Shown one piece after another: positions 26,963 to 36,552 of a DNA stretch of 64,000 bases. The stretch lies in the NCBI RefSeq assembly GCF_047272945.1, contig NZ_JBKOPS010000003.1, positions 186,001-250,000 on the forward strand, written 5' to 3'. A model generated the notes under the pieces. The model saw only the letters and a program-made list of their open reading frames with translations. It searched no databases and had not been told where the DNA came from. Origin of the DNA: Rubrolithibacter danxiaensis. Its GTDB lineage: Bacteria; Bacteroidota; Bacteroidia; Sphingobacteriales; Sphingobacteriaceae. A program made the translations under genes and the position numbers. Each line of letters begins with the position of its first letter. Position 1 is the first letter of the stretch.

Positions 26963-27418
26963 ATGGAAAAAATCTCTTTTAACGAATTGCCAGCAGGTTT
27001 ATATCAAACCATGAAACAAGTGGAGGACTATATCGGCGCTTCCGGGTTGGATCATCGCTTACTGGAACTGATGCGAATGCGTGTTTCTCAAATTAATAGC
27101 TGTGCTTATTGCCTTGATATGCATTACAAAGAAGGAATACAGGCTGGAGAAACTGCCTTACGCCTGATTTCCGTATCGGCCTGGAGAGAAACGCCGTATT
27201 ATACGCCAAAAGAACAGGCTGTATTGGCTTTTGCCGAAAAATTAACACACATGCCGGAAGAAGAATTCAGCCATAACATTCATGAAGACCTTCTGCAACA
27301 TTTCTCCAAACAGGAAATAGCTCTTCTCAGCCTTGCCGTAGCACAGATAAACTCCTGGAACAGATTGATGAGATCGTTTGGCGTTACTCCGGGCAATTAC
27401 CGGGCGGGAACAAAGTAA
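26963..27418 (+). CDS. Carboxymuconolactone decarboxylase / AhpD-like protein
   Basis: 151 residues. It carries the AhpD-type redox motif CAYCLDMH (Cys-x2-Cys-x3-His) in the position expected for the alkylhydroperoxidase-like fold, flanked by helices as in the CMD family. It probably acts as a peroxidase or thiol-redox enzyme in the cytoplasm; the substrate is unknown. It follows the ECF41 sigma gene by 64 bp with its own candidate ECF41 promoter, the conserved sigma-target arrangement. Confidence 0.9.
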   Translation: MEKISFNELPAGLYQTMKQVEDYIGASGLDHRLLELMRMRVSQINSCAYCLDMHYKEGIQAGETALRLISVSAWRETPYYTPKEQAVLAFAEKLTHMPEEEFSHNIHEDLLQHFSKQEIALLSLAVAQINSWNRLMRSFGVTPGNYRAGTK

Positions 27419-27732
27419 ATTTCAATACCATAACCATCAGCCTAACAAGTACCGGCAGGCTGATGGCTATCCTCTACATGAAAGTTTCTTTCTGATTCTG
27501 CAACACATCCAACTTCAGGTATAGCATTTACTTGATCAGGCTTTCATTCTTTCCAGTTAAGCCATTGCAACCTCTGGCAATTAAAAAAATAACTTCTCCT
27601 GTTCTTTATAAATAACAAACTTTTAAACCAATACTGGCTTTTTCACGTACTTATCATCACCCGACAGCACTAAAGACTAAAGATTTTTTACTATTTAGTG
27701 ACAAGGGCCTATATTTACACGCTTTTAACCAA
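27419..27732 (+). other. Intergenic region with hairpin and receptor-gene promoter
   Basis: CCATCAGCCT (27434-27443) pairs with AGGCTGATGG (27457-27466) just after the AhpD-like gene, but no clear T-run follows, so it is only a weak terminator candidate. Near the receptor gene a TATATTTA sequence (about 27710-27717) is one mismatch from a -7 box. The middle 240 bp holds nothing I can recognise. Confidence 0.4.
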
Positions 27733-29703
27733 TTGAAATTGACACCATTTATTAAAAATCAGTGCAAATTTCCTTTCAGGGAATTCTCTTTTGCTGCTTT
27801 CTTATTAGTTGTTTTCATTATTCTGCCCGGTAAAACATACTCACAAGATACATTAATTGCTGCCCAGAATTTAAAGAACCTGTCTATTGAGGAGTTAATG
27901 AATATTGAAGTTACTTCGGTATCCAAAGTACCTGAAAAGCTTACAGAAGTGGCTTCTGCTATCCAGGTAATCACCCAACAAGATATTCACCGCTCGGCAG
28001 CTACAAGCGTGCCGGAAGCACTGCGCCTGGCCTCCAACTTACAGGTCACTCAAGTCAATTCCCGTCATTGGATAATTAGTGCAAGAGGGTTTAATTCTAC
28101 ATATTCAAATAAACTTCTTGTTATGATTGATGGGAGAACTGTGTATTCCCCACTGTTTGCCGGTGTTTTCTGGGATGCGCAGCAGGTACTTCTGGAGGAT
28201 GTTGACCGGATAGAAGTTATCAGCGGCCCCGGCGGAACACTTTGGGGAGCAAACGCAGTTAACGGTGTGATTAATATTATCACCAAAAACTCTAAACAAA
28301 CACAAGGGCTTTATTTGTCTGCCGGGTTAGGTTCAGAGCTGAAAGATATCGTAGAAGCACGTTACGGCGGGAGAATCAATCCTGAATTGTCTTACCGCGT
28401 TTATGCGCAGCATGCAGACAGAAACCACACGTACCTTCCCGATGGAAATAACAATACGGATAAGTGGCGTTTTTCGCAGACGGGGTTTAATTTAGACTGG
28501 GATCCGTCTCTGCAAAATACCTTATCTATTCGGAGTAATTTTTATTCAGGCGCCGATCCTTCCAATTCAAAGCAGTCGTCTATTGACGGACAGAATGCAA
28601 TGGGAACCTGGAAACATACTTTCTCTGAAAAATCTGATCTCATTATACAGGCTTATGCCGACCGCACTTGGCGAAAGGAAATAACAAGTAACATAAACGA
28701 TGAACTCTATACCTATGATTTAGATTTTCAGCATCGCTTCCCTTTAGGAAAAGCACACGCTATTATCTGGGGAGCGGGATACCGGCATATGAATGACGAC
28801 ACGAAAAACTATACCGATTTTGTGGGTTTTATACCGGCAAGCCGGAAAATGAATTTATATAGCAGTTTCATTCAGGATGAAATAAGTTTATTACCCGGAC
28901 GCCTGCAGCTAACCGTGGGAACAAAACTTCAGCACAATACATTTACCGGTTTCGAGGTACAACCGACTGCAAGGCTGTCATTCTTGCCGTTCAGGCATCA
29001 TTTCTTATGGGCAGCAGTATCGCGGGCAGTACGTGCCCCAAGCCGTATTGATGTAGATTATCGCATACCTGTTTATGATGTCCCTCCAACTTCGCCCAGT
29101 GTAGCAGGTGGCCCTAATTTTCAATCAGAAAAAGTACTTGCTTACGAGGCTGGCTATCGTGTGCAGCCATCTTCAAAAATCTCTTTATCATTAGCTACTT
29201 TCTATAATCAGTATTATGATCTTTACAGCGTGGAAGCTTTGCCTGGAACACTTACTTATCAAATACAAAACGGAGCTGAAGGACATTCATACGGAACGGA
29301 GTTCTCAGGTAATTTTATACCTTTCAATAACTGGAGGCTAAGCGGTGGTTATACTTATTTTTATAAAAAGCTCAGAAACAAACCTACCAACGTAACTGAC
29401 CCTGCCAACCTGATAAATTTAGGAAGAGATGCGGTACATCAGGCACAGCTTCACTCCATGCTGGATATTTCAAGGAATCTCCAGCTTGATTTAACTGTAA
29501 GATATATCAGCAGTTTGCCTGCCAGCTTATATGCCAAACGTGTTCCTGATTATTTTACACTAGACAGCCGTATTGCCTGGCAATTTAAGAAACAGCTGGA
29601 GATTTCCTTAAACGGACAAAATCTTTTGGATAAAAGGCATGCAGAGACAGATCAATTTGAGGTACAAAGAGGTGTTTACGGAAAAATAAGCTGGCGCTTA
29701 TAA
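27733..29703 (+). CDS. TonB-dependent outer membrane receptor
   Basis: 656 residues starting at TTG 27733; no in-frame ATG precedes it, and this start gives a good signal peptide (residues 18-37). The mature start NLSIEELMNIEVTSVSK leads into a plug domain (SAIQVITQQDIHRS, VMIDGRTVYSPLF, DRIEVISGPGGTLWGANAVNGVINIITK), followed by a 22-strand barrel ending in the aromatic-type terminus ISWRL. It resembles the iron/vitamin B12-type receptors that often sit beside YfiR-like proteins and histidine kinases; here those genes are convergent on the opposite strand (17-bp gap). Substrate unknown. Confidence 0.92.
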   Translation: MKLTPFIKNQCKFPFREFSFAAFLLVVFIILPGKTYSQDTLIAAQNLKNLSIEELMNIEVTSVSKVPEKLTEVASAIQVITQQDIHRSAATSVPEALRLASNLQVTQVNSRHWIISARGFNSTYSNKLLVMIDGRTVYSPLFAGVFWDAQQVLLEDVDRIEVISGPGGTLWGANAVNGVINIITKNSKQTQGLYLSAGLGSELKDIVEARYGGRINPELSYRVYAQHADRNHTYLPDGNNNTDKWRFSQTGFNLDWDPSLQNTLSIRSNFYSGADPSNSKQSSIDGQNAMGTWKHTFSEKSDLIIQAYADRTWRKEITSNINDELYTYDLDFQHRFPLGKAHAIIWGAGYRHMNDDTKNYTDFVGFIPASRKMNLYSSFIQDEISLLPGRLQLTVGTKLQHNTFTGFEVQPTARLSFLPFRHHFLWAAVSRAVRAPSRIDVDYRIPVYDVPPTSPSVAGGPNFQSEKVLAYEAGYRVQPSSKISLSLATFYNQYYDLYSVEALPGTLTYQIQNGAEGHSYGTEFSGNFIPFNNWRLSGGYTYFYKKLRNKPTNVTDPANLINLGRDAVHQAQLHSMLDISRNLQLDLTVRYISSLPASLYAKRVPDYFTLDSRIAWQFKKQLEISLNGQNLLDKRHAETDQFEVQRGVYGKISWRL

Positions 29704-29719
29704 TCAGGCAATAAAAGAG

Positions 29720-31876
29720 TTAAGCATGCGTATTTAAACTAAAATAAAAAGTAGAACCTTTTCCCTCCATGCTTTCAACCATAATTTTGCTATTATGATA
29801 AAGCAGGATTTCAGAAACAATATACAAGCCGATTCCAAAGCCCGAAACTGTTTTTACCCGTTCGTTATCTACCCTGTAAAAGCGGTTAAATAACTTTTCC
29901 TGATCTTGCTGGCTGATTCCGATACCTTCGTCCTTTACATAAATCTTAACTTTCTCATCACCCTGCTTTTCGCACCCGATAGTAATTGTACTGCCATGAG
30001 GAGAATATTTAATGGCATTACTGATCAGATTGATCAGAACCTGGCCGAGTTTATCCCGGTCTGCCCAAACTTTTAAATCTACACAGTCTTTTAGCTCTAT
30101 TACGTGCTGCGAGTTAAGCAAATAAGCTTCATGATAAATTTCCTCAAGCAGCGGAGCCAGATCCACAGCTTCCATTGATAGTTGCAGCTTTCCTTCTTCA
30201 ATTCTTGCCAGGCTCAAAAAGTCCTTTATCATCGAAGTCATCTTTTTTGCCTGACTTTCTGTTCGTGTAAGCGAGTTTATGGTAAACGCATCTCCTTCTT
30301 TCTTCGCTTTAGAAAGCAGTAACTGAACATAAGACCGGATAGTAGTAAGCGGAGTTTTTAATTCATGGCTGATGATGGCTATAAAGTCATTCTTCCTTAT
30401 TTCTTCCTGTTTTTTATTGGTAATATCCAATACGGTGCCAATAAAGCGAACTGGTTTTTCATCCTGATCAAAAAAAACTTTTCCCTTTGCTCTAACCCAT
30501 TTCAATTTTTTATTCTCTTTTACTATCCGGTATTCTACATCAAAAGTGCCGCCACTAAAACTTTTGTTCAATGCCGACTTAACAAGCTGGTTTACCCTTT
30601 CCCTATCCTCCTCATGGATGCTTTTAAAAAAAATCCCCTTATCGCTATTATAATCATCCTGTTGCAAGCCTACTAATTCGCTAAACCTTTTGTCACCATG
30701 TAAAGTTTCCTTTTTCAGATCCCAGTCATACGTAGCTAATTCTGCAGCTTCTACAGCTAATCGCAATTGCTCTTCATTTTCAACTATTTTGCGTTCACTT
30801 TCCTTCTGCAAAGTAATGTCGCGGGCTGTAAGAGACAATCCGGTCAGGTCATTTTCGCTGCTATTTACAGGTGAAATAGTAAGTGAGACATCAAGCACCT
30901 TTCCTGTTTTGGTTACAAACTGAGTCTCGAAAGAATCTATGTTGTTTCCGCTTTTTAACTGCGATATAATTTCAACTATTCTGTTCTGATGATCGGGATG
31001 GATTAGCAGAGAAGCGGGCCGGCCAATCAGCTCTTCACAAGAAAATTCAACTATCCGTTCGGTTGATGCGTTGCAGCTGGTAATAATTAAATCAAGCGAG
31101 CAACTTAATATGGCATCGGCAGATGAGGCGACAATAGCTGCAAGCTTGGTACTCTCTTCATTTGCCTTTTTTATTTCTGAATTTTGAATCTCTATTTGAG
31201 AAAGCATCTGGTTAAATGCGTCGGTAAGTGATCCTAATTCATCATTTCCGTTCTTATCAGCCCTAACTGAATAATCTTTTCCTTCTGAAATTATTTTAGC
31301 CGTTCTCTCAAGCGCTATAATAGGGTGAGAGATCGTTTTTTGAAGAACTTTTGACAAAATATAGGTAATAAGCAAAGCTACTGCAATAAGGAAAAAGGCA
31401 ATAATAGTGTTGCTCTTCATCTGAACATAAATGTTTTCCAGGTCAGATTTAATGTATAATGTTCCCAGGTGAAGATTCTTCTGTACCACCGGCTGGTAAC
31501 CTTCAAGAAATGCCTGCTTAAAATCCATTCCACTTTTTGGAGGCTTCTGAGGCAGTTCTTCTTTATTTAGTGTTGCCGGGTAAACGGCAAAAACCTCTCC
31601 CTGGTTATTGTATAAGCAAGCAACCACAATGTGTTTATCAGCTTTGAGTGCATCCAGAATTTCATTGGCATCTTCCTTACTGTCAAAAGCAAGAGCAGCC
31701 GAACTGTTGGATGCAATAACAAGCGCCAAACTTGATAATTTATTTTTCTCCGACTCCCGAAAACTATAGTATTGAAAGGTAGTAAAGGCAGTAGCCATCA
31801 GCAGCAAAACAACTGTAGAGATTAACGTTATTATGCTCATCAGCTTACCCTGTATTGGTCTGTCTTTAAATTTCAT
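29720..31876 (-). CDS. Membrane sensor histidine kinase (CHASE8-HAMP-PAS-PAS)
   Basis: 718 residues. A membrane helix (about 15-37), a periplasmic CHASE8-like domain (FRESEKNKLSSLALVIASNSSAALAF), a second helix (about 155-178) and HAMP are followed by two PAS domains (about 245-365 and 370-490). HisKA has SHELKTPLTTI, and the HATPase has NLISNAIKYSP, DEGIGIS and GFGIGLYIV. It follows the YfiR-like gene by 8 bp in the same operon. YfiR-type proteins hold down CHASE8-containing partners in other systems, so the periplasmic domain may be the YfiR target. No response regulator is adjacent. Confidence 0.92.
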   Translation of the reverse strand: MKFKDRPIQGKLMSIITLISTVVLLLMATAFTTFQYYSFRESEKNKLSSLALVIASNSSAALAFDSKEDANEILDALKADKHIVVACLYNNQGEVFAVYPATLNKEELPQKPPKSGMDFKQAFLEGYQPVVQKNLHLGTLYIKSDLENIYVQMKSNTIIAFFLIAVALLITYILSKVLQKTISHPIIALERTAKIISEGKDYSVRADKNGNDELGSLTDAFNQMLSQIEIQNSEIKKANEESTKLAAIVASSADAILSCSLDLIITSCNASTERIVEFSCEELIGRPASLLIHPDHQNRIVEIISQLKSGNNIDSFETQFVTKTGKVLDVSLTISPVNSSENDLTGLSLTARDITLQKESERKIVENEEQLRLAVEAAELATYDWDLKKETLHGDKRFSELVGLQQDDYNSDKGIFFKSIHEEDRERVNQLVKSALNKSFSGGTFDVEYRIVKENKKLKWVRAKGKVFFDQDEKPVRFIGTVLDITNKKQEEIRKNDFIAIISHELKTPLTTIRSYVQLLLSKAKKEGDAFTINSLTRTESQAKKMTSMIKDFLSLARIEEGKLQLSMEAVDLAPLLEEIYHEAYLLNSQHVIELKDCVDLKVWADRDKLGQVLINLISNAIKYSPHGSTITIGCEKQGDEKVKIYVKDEGIGISQQDQEKLFNRFYRVDNERVKTVSGFGIGLYIVSEILLYHNSKIMVESMEGKGSTFYFSLNTHA

Positions 31877-31884
31877 ACTAATTT

Positions 31885-32475
31885 TCAGCCTCCGTAATTA
31901 TATATTTTTGCGAGACTCAGTAATTTTGAGCTTAAATCTAATTTTGCGGCTTTCGCAGAACCTGCATTTATCTGTAACCTGATTTTACTATCTTCTTTGT
32001 AGAACGAGATGATGCCGCCCCATTTAACAAAGCCAGGCGCATCACTAATGGTTAATACACTATTTTGGTTCACCGCCGCAAGATATGCTTTTAACTTTTC
32101 AGGGTTCTGGATATTAACAAATAATATATGGCAATCCAATTCTTCTTTTATATCAGCAACCCGTTTTATTACAATCGGATGGTTCCCTTTTTTTTCTCCG
32201 TTTACCAGTTCGTCGATATAGGGTCCAAAAGGATCTGGCCCAATAATACCAATAACGAAGGGAGCATCATCGGATTTAAAGGCGCTAGCAGGCCATTCAA
32301 CAAAACGTGTAAAATTAAAAATGAAGGCTGATTTTACCTGGTACTCTGTTGCTGGTTTGTTTTGAGAATATAAATAAGAAGAAAAGATAAACTGAAAAAT
32401 AATTAAAAAAACACCTACCTTAAGAAGGGAGGCAGCAATCCTGTAGTATTTTAAAGCAATATCTCTCAAACCCAA
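31885..32475 (-). CDS. YfiR-family (DUF4154) periplasmic protein
   Basis: 196 residues with an N-terminal signal or anchor (VGVFLIIFQFIFSSYLYSQ). The DUF4154 domain shows YQVKSAFIFNFTRFVEWP, FVIGIIGPDPFGPYIDEL, HILFVNIQNPEKL, VLTISDAPGF and INAGSAKAAKLDLSSKLLSLAKI. YfiR in Pseudomonas is a periplasmic repressor of the CHASE8-diguanylate cyclase YfiN. Here the downstream partner (8 bp away) is a CHASE8-type histidine kinase, so the same sensing logic is probably wired to phosphorylation instead of c-di-GMP (inference). Confidence 0.88.
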   Translation of the reverse strand: MGLRDIALKYYRIAASLLKVGVFLIIFQFIFSSYLYSQNKPATEYQVKSAFIFNFTRFVEWPASAFKSDDAPFVIGIIGPDPFGPYIDELVNGEKKGNHPIVIKRVADIKEELDCHILFVNIQNPEKLKAYLAAVNQNSVLTISDAPGFVKWGGIISFYKEDSKIRLQINAGSAKAAKLDLSSKLLSLAKIYNYGG

Positions 32476-32655
32476 AAACTCTCTTTGAAATCCCCTTTTT
32501 ACAATAGATTAATACCAATGAAACTAACTCATCAATTTCACACAGTGTGCTTTTTTGGGAAAACCGACTAAAAATAAAAAATTCCATTTAATTAATACTG
32601 AATGAAATGACAATTATCCTGCTTAATAAAAATATTGCCTTATAGTTTAATTTTA

Positions 32656-32690
32656 CAAAAAAAGAAAGCTTTCCCGGAGGAAAGCTTTCT
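32656..32690 (-). terminator. Intrinsic terminator ending the eCIS operon
   Basis: A perfect 12-bp stem (AGAAAGCTTTCC / GGAAAGCTTTCT, 32663-32690) with a 4-nt loop is followed on the minus strand by a run of seven T. It lies 45 bp beyond the stop of the last eCIS cargo gene. Confidence 0.88.
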
Positions 32691-32735
32691 GCTACAGTCA
32701 GCATTACACTTATTTTTTAATGAGATATATTGCCT

Positions 32736-35279
32736 CTATTTTGGGAACCACTCCTTATCGCCCGAAGGGAAAAGTATAAACGGATACACACGGTCAATTC
32801 CTTTATTTGCCGGACCGCGGCCCAACAAGCCCCCTACTTTAGAAGCAGTATGTTCACCTTCAACTCTGATGGATCTACCCAGTTGCTGAGCAAAACCAGG
32901 AACATTTTTGTCCAGGGTTTCGGCGGTTCTGCAAGCATGCAGCCAAATTCTTACATCATTGGCAAGTGCATTTTTTGTTGCTTTTACAAAGTCTGCAGCT
33001 GTAAGTGCTGTTAATTTGCTCATACTTACCGAAACCTGTTCTACATAAATTCCGTTCTGAACATCGGCATTTCCGGTTCCGCCCATTCCATGAGCACCAC
33101 CATGCCCAACAATATGCACTTCGCTAATAGGTTTACCTGCACATGCGGCAGCAATTGAAATACCTTTGGCAATATCCTTTCCGGTAAAAAATTCAATGGG
33201 CAAATGTTTTGCTGAACAGGTACCGCTCACAGGATCAACAAATATTGACTTGCGGGCATTTGCCAACGATAAACCTACATCTCTTACAAAAAATGTGCGT
33301 TGTAAGCTTCTGAACTTTGTATCGGTAGTTACATCTTTTTTTGGAATCAGTCCCCAGATTTCAAGTCCTGTTTCAAAATGAATATGAGCCATAAAGTGTG
33401 TAGCAGTATGCAAATCTTCGCTTCCCAATGTAAAATGAGTATTTCGAGGTATTTTAAATAAATGATTTTTTCCATTTCCTTCATCAACCTGTAATTTTGT
33501 ATCCCGTACAGAAAGGCCGGTTTTTATTTCAAGCAGGTTTTCTCCCAGACGTTCGGGATTTTGTACAAAAACAAGGATAACTTTTCCGGTATCTTTTAAA
33601 CTTGTAGCCTTTGCTTCTTCAAGCCGGTTTGTTTTTATATATCCTTCCATGCAATGCTGCGATCCTGAAATTACTCTTACAAGCAGCCCTTTCTCTGAAG
33701 GCGTTTCAGAAATAATACGTAACTGACGGCCGGGATCAACAGAAACAGTTTTACCGGTATCAGCAAGAACAAGCGGAGTGGAATTTGCAAAAGAAGCATA
33801 AGCTACAGGAATAACTTCTTCTCTTGGTTTGTTTAAATTACTAAAAGAATAATGTTCCGGATGATTCATTAAGGCTCTCCGGGCACAATCTGCCTCCAGC
33901 TTTATACCTGCATTTCGGGTGTCGTATAGCGCTGCCAGAGCCGGAACACCTGCCTCACAAACAAATTTTCGGGCTTCTTCATCTAACTTTACCTGTTCTT
34001 CAAGCAACGTTCTTTCTGTACCCAGCATCGTATCTAACTGTACTTCCCGATTTATTTGTTCTATAAGTCCGGTAGCAGGCGGAAGCACCCTATCCTTCTG
34101 GCTTATACATTTCTCAAAGTCACCTGGATGCCTCCCGGGAGTTTTCCTTTGAAGAAGCGGCATTACAGCGTTTTGCTGTATGGTATGTGTCAGTTCATGG
34201 GCCAGGAGCGCCTTCCCATCCGCCGAGGCAGGAGCGTATTTTCCTTCATTAAAATAAATATCACTGCCTACCGTAAACGCCTGCGCATTTAGTTCCTGGG
34301 TTAGTTTGGCAGATTCTGAATCGGAATGAATATTAATGCCTGAAAAGTCGGCATTAAAGGCATGTTCCATAAAACTCTTAGAGGATTCATCCAATGCACC
34401 CCCCTTTCCTCTGCATGATTCTATCCGATTCTGTAGTTCATTACTTATAAAAGTACCGCATGTTTCCGTTCCTGTTTTTCGTTGAATACGATAGGTATTT
34501 GACGAATCCCAGGCCGGCCGAAATGTTCTGAACAGGTTGTCCAGATCAAACCGGAAGATTGTTGGACTAAAAATTTTGGATGAAGTTCCAAGTTCTGAAT
34601 CTGTCCGCTCCCACCAGGTAGAATTGTCCCTTTTAAGTGAAGAATCAATCGCCATCGGAACCAATATATTTGAAAACCGGATGGCTTTTTCAGGAGTAGC
34701 ACCAATAGCACGAAACATATTAAAAGAATAAGTCCAGTGTTTTTCGATTGCAAGCCTGTCTCTATCGGGCATATTCCCAGCAGCACGGTTCCAGAAGGGC
34801 TGGTTCATAGCAAACCAGTCGATAGAACCCGCAGGGTCTGAAAGCGTATAATCAAAGGCTGGAGAAGAAGAGCTAAAACCGGACAATGAAGGCATTGTCA
34901 ATCGCAGCTCTTCCGGCTTTAACAGATGAGAAGATGAATTCGGAGTTAAATCTGGTGGAAGCTGAACATCGTCTTCCTTTTGTATCCATTCTTTACGCTG
35001 AACTCTGGATGAAACAAAAGAAGTTAAAGGTTTCCGGTTTAATTTTTCATCTTCTTCACAAGCAGCACATTTACGTTGCAAAAAAGAAGGTTGCGGCATC
35101 CGCATAATTGTTTCAGCTGCTCTGTCTGCTTCTTTTTCAAATTCATCGTCGGGTGCACCAACGGTTAATTTGCGCTGAATCTTCTTAACCGGAAAAGAAA
35201 AGCTTTGAGTTACAGATAAAGGGATTGAGTTATGCGCAGCAGGAAAAGTTGCTGAGTCTGCAGAGATTACATCTTTCAC
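32736..35279 (-). CDS. eCIS cargo: leader + DUF4157 core + caspase-fold-like C-terminal domain
   Basis: 847 residues starting at GTG 35279, whose GTGA overlaps the previous stop by 4 nt. Residues 35-80 hold the shared leader (QRKLTVGAPDDEFEKEADRAA; QRKCAACEEDEK). DUF4157, the eCIS core domain, follows at about 270-375 (NADFSGINIHSDSESAKL, AFTVGSDIYFN, AHELTHTIQQ; HELTH near 361). About 500-560 resembles a bacterial SH3 domain. The C-terminus has ISEVHIVGHGG (His near 724) and VRIWLHACRTAE (Cys near 780): a hydrophobic strand ending in HG, then one ending in AC, the His-Cys dyad signature of clan CD (caspase/gingipain/C80-like) peptidases. Likely a particle-delivered peptidase toxin or a self-processing protein. 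The fold call is by motif only. Confidence 0.8.
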   Translation of the reverse strand: MKDVISADSATFPAAHNSIPLSVTQSFSFPVKKIQRKLTVGAPDDEFEKEADRAAETIMRMPQPSFLQRKCAACEEDEKLNRKPLTSFVSSRVQRKEWIQKEDDVQLPPDLTPNSSSHLLKPEELRLTMPSLSGFSSSSPAFDYTLSDPAGSIDWFAMNQPFWNRAAGNMPDRDRLAIEKHWTYSFNMFRAIGATPEKAIRFSNILVPMAIDSSLKRDNSTWWERTDSELGTSSKIFSPTIFRFDLDNLFRTFRPAWDSSNTYRIQRKTGTETCGTFISNELQNRIESCRGKGGALDESSKSFMEHAFNADFSGINIHSDSESAKLTQELNAQAFTVGSDIYFNEGKYAPASADGKALLAHELTHTIQQNAVMPLLQRKTPGRHPGDFEKCISQKDRVLPPATGLIEQINREVQLDTMLGTERTLLEEQVKLDEEARKFVCEAGVPALAALYDTRNAGIKLEADCARRALMNHPEHYSFSNLNKPREEVIPVAYASFANSTPLVLADTGKTVSVDPGRQLRIISETPSEKGLLVRVISGSQHCMEGYIKTNRLEEAKATSLKDTGKVILVFVQNPERLGENLLEIKTGLSVRDTKLQVDEGNGKNHLFKIPRNTHFTLGSEDLHTATHFMAHIHFETGLEIWGLIPKKDVTTDTKFRSLQRTFFVRDVGLSLANARKSIFVDPVSGTCSAKHLPIEFFTGKDIAKGISIAAACAGKPISEVHIVGHGGAHGMGGTGNADVQNGIYVEQVSVSMSKLTALTAADFVKATKNALANDVRIWLHACRTAETLDKNVPGFAQQLGRSIRVEGEHTASKVGGLLGRGPANKGIDRVYPFILFPSGDKEWFPK

Positions 35280-36552
35280 AAATCCACTTGAAAGTTTAAA
35301 CCAATAATATGGCTGTACTTGCCACTGTTTAATAAATCAAACATGGGCGTATAATTAATTCCGGCATTAAACCCTTTACTTCTGAGGCCCAGAGTAACTG
35401 ATAAAGGAATATTCAACTTAACAGCCTCTTTATCATTTTCTGGCGTAAACAGTAATCCTGTACTCATATCTAAATACAATGGGTGTTGAATTCTACTCAA
35501 ATGCAGTCCCGTAGTTGGCCCCATAGTAAGCTGATTGGTTTTAACGTTCAAATAAGTATCAAAACCAAGTGTTGGATAAAAAAGGCCTAACACAGCATTA
35601 TTACCAGCCCGACGATCAATATGTAATCCGATTATAAATTCCGCTTTTGATCTGTCGAGCGTAGCGTTTTTAAAGAAGGCACCCGTTGTAAGCCCAATCT
35701 GAGCTACCGGCTCACTTAATGAAGAATTTTCAACGCTTCCTTCAGGGAAATAAGTACAATTGCCCAATTCCAGGTTAAGAATATCAGCAAAATGCTGGTA
35801 ATGCCAGGGTTTTACGTCATTGCCTCTGTTCATCAGAGAAGATTTATCGCCACTTCCCTGAACTCCCCAAAGGGCCGCCCACCAGTTATATTCATCAGAG
35901 AGATCAATGGTATGGCCAAACTCATGCGACATAACATCCATATTAGCGGCTCCGCCTACATACTTAGGGGTATCAGCATCCAATGCCATTTTTATTTTAG
36001 TGGTTACAGGATTAGTGACCGAGCGCTCTCTGTCTTTTTCCACAGCTATTGTATACCCGTGTTTTCCTTCCCGTTTCTGATTTAAAGTATTTAGCTTCAC
36101 ATCAACGGAGAAGCCTTTTGAACCACAGGCACAGCTTTTATTATCAGCAATAAGCTGGTATTTTTTTGACCATCCGTTCTCTACCTGCCTTTTTCCAGAA
36201 GCCATATAAGCTGCCTGTTTGGAAGCTTCTAACGAATCCCCAAACTCAAAATACCAATCCTGATGATAATTAAAGGTGCAGGTTTTATCATCAATTTCAT
36301 AAAAGCCGGCATCGTCTTTCCCATTGTACTTTTTACGCTGAATAGTATCGCCAATAGCTGATAGCTTTCGATCTGCTTCTTTCTTTTGGATAAAATCTGC
36401 CGGAGATTCCTTCTGTTCCTTTTCATCTTCTTCACAAGCAGCACATTTACGTTGCAAAAAGGAAGATTGCGGCATCCTCATAATTGTTTCAGCTGCTCTG
36501 TCTGCTTCCTTCTCAAATTCATCGTCGGGTGCACCAACAGTTAATTTTCGTT
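35044..36552 (-). repeat. Near-identical 131-bp leader repeats in two cargo genes
   Basis: Copies at 35044-35175 and 36420-36552, direct orientation and in the same reading frame, differ at only about ten positions. They encode the block from QRKLTVGAP to CEEDEK. The similarity is far higher than elsewhere in the two genes, so the leader module was duplicated or is being homogenised by gene conversion. Confidence 0.85.

Noticed and set aside
34445..34786. 113-residue minus-strand frame inside the 847-residue cargo gene
   Set aside because: It lies in another frame of a well-supported gene and has no recognisable domain.
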